Of a stretch of DNA of 5,654 bases, positions 5,530 to 5,654 are shown piece by piece. The notes under the pieces were generated by a model. That model worked only from the letters and a program-made list of their open reading frames with translations. It ran no database searches and had not been told where the DNA came from. The stretch's first letter is position 1; each line of letters opens with the position of its first letter. Source of the DNA: Lachnospira sp. UBA5912. Lineage in GTDB: Bacteria > Bacillota > Clostridia > Lachnospirales > Lachnospiraceae. The stretch spans positions 1 to 5,654 of the forward strand of contig DJDY01000016.1 in NCBI GenBank assembly GCA_002435585.1, given 5' to 3'. The translations under genes were made by a program, and so were the position numbers.

Positions 5530-5541
5530 CGCAGGACACAC

Positions 5542-5571
5542 TTGAAAGCTGGTTGTGCTAATTCTTATACT
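5542..5571 (+). promoter_or_regulatory. Promoter for a transcript leaving the right edge of the window
   Basis: TTGAAA (5542-5547), 18 bp, TATACT (5566-5571). Transcription would start near 5578, directly before the paired GGA hairpins. The same DNA can fold as TGAAA...TTTCA plus GCTAAT/ATTAGC, so part of it could instead be RNA structure from readthrough of bioY. Confidence 0.5.
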
Positions 5572-5590
5572 TTCCATTAGCTTTCAGCAA

Positions 5591-5614
5591 CGATTATACA
5601 TGGATGTATAATCG
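5591..5614 (+). promoter_or_regulatory. GGA hairpin A, CsrA/RsmA-type binding site
   Basis: A perfect 9-bp stem, CGATTATAC (5591-5599) with GTATAATCG (5606-5614), closes a six-base loop ATGGAT. The bases ACATGGATGT (5598-5607) fit the CsrA consensus (A/U)CANGGANG(U/A) at every position, with GGA in the loop and a C-G closing pair, as in the best-binding CsrA RNA ligands. Stem and loop are seen directly; CsrA binding is inferred. Confidence 0.6.
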
Positions 5615-5621
5615 AGCGAAA

Positions 5622-5641
5622 ACGAAACACGGATGTTTCGT
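5622..5641 (+). promoter_or_regulatory. GGA hairpin B, second CsrA/RsmA-type binding site
   Basis: A perfect 7-bp stem, ACGAAAC (5622-5628) with GTTTCGT (5635-5641), closes the loop ACGGAT. ACACGGATGT (5627-5636) again fits the ten-base CsrA consensus throughout. Its stem sequence differs completely from hairpin A while the loop is nearly the same, the pattern expected when the loop is under selection. The two GGA motifs start 29 nt apart, a distance one CsrA dimer could bridge. Confidence 0.6.
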
Positions 5642-5654
5642 ATGAGCGGTTGCG

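Larger units (their letters stand above)
5578..5654 (+). ncRNA. Start of a structured leader or small RNA with two CsrA-type sites (3' end outside window)
   Basis: No start codon with a ribosome site is seen, but the stretch is dense in hairpins. Two GGA-loop hairpins lie side by side, enclosed by a possible outer stem GCAAC (5587-5591) with GTTGC (5649-5653), although that stem's C5591 would also be the first base of hairpin A. The proposed promoter ends at 5571. It is either the 5' leader of a CsrA-regulated gene beyond the window (flagellin, as for hag in Bacillus subtilis, is one possibility) or a CsrB-like RNA that sequesters CsrA. The sequence in hand cannot tell these apart. Confidence 0.5.

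Noticed and set aside
5587..5654. Retron msr-msd or group II intron 5' end
   Set aside because: Adjacent hairpins and an AGC recall a retron RNA, but there is no matching a1/a2 repeat or reverse transcriptase in view, and no GTGYG intron boundary. The GGA loops fit CsrA sites far better.

Overview
The window (about 36% GC by eye) looks like chromosomal DNA of a gut or rumen Lachnospiraceae-type Firmicute. The signs are A/T-rich codon use, strong Shine-Dalgarno sequences, a VanS/PhoR-like kinase with a Firmicute-style G1 box, a BioY biotin transporter, and an intracellular pectin methylesterase. A pectin-using, motile organism such as Lachnospira (Eubacterium) eligens would fit, but that is inference and no species can be fixed from the sequence.

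Layout. (1) Positions 1-2793, plus strand: the end of an OmpR-family response regulator, its membrane histidine kinase, and a small lipoprotein, closely spaced and probably one operon (gaps of 26 and 43 nt). (2) Positions 2794-2999: a convergent intergenic region with a long hairpin terminator and three AT-rich ~35-bp tandem repeats that end at the stop codon of the next gene. (3) Positions 3000-3947, minus strand: a CE8 pectinesterase without signal peptide, with a good sigma-A promoter and a palindrome sitting between its -35 and -10. (4) Positions 4189-4617, plus strand: a GNAT acetyltransferase, divergent from the pectinesterase, with its own terminator. (5) Positions 4681-4867: an unusually regular control region upstream of bioY, with four alternating GTTAAC-like half-sites starting every 22 bp. 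It reads as two abutting BirA (biotin repressor) operators laid over the promoter. (6) bioY, the substrate-binding part of an ECF biotin transporter. (7) Positions 5444-5654: no gene, but a promoter followed by two stem-loops whose six-base loops both carry GGA and match the CsrA/RsmA binding consensus. This is probably the start of a CsrA-controlled leader or a CsrA-binding small RNA that runs past the window.

The most interesting signals are the twin GGA hairpins at the right end and the 22-bp-phased operator array before bioY. The genes are familiar families; the less ordinary content is in the non-coding DNA. Two starts were revised from the longest open frames using ribosome binding sites: the pectinesterase (ATG at 3947 rather than an upstream TTG) and bioY (GTG at 4868 rather than ATG at 4856).
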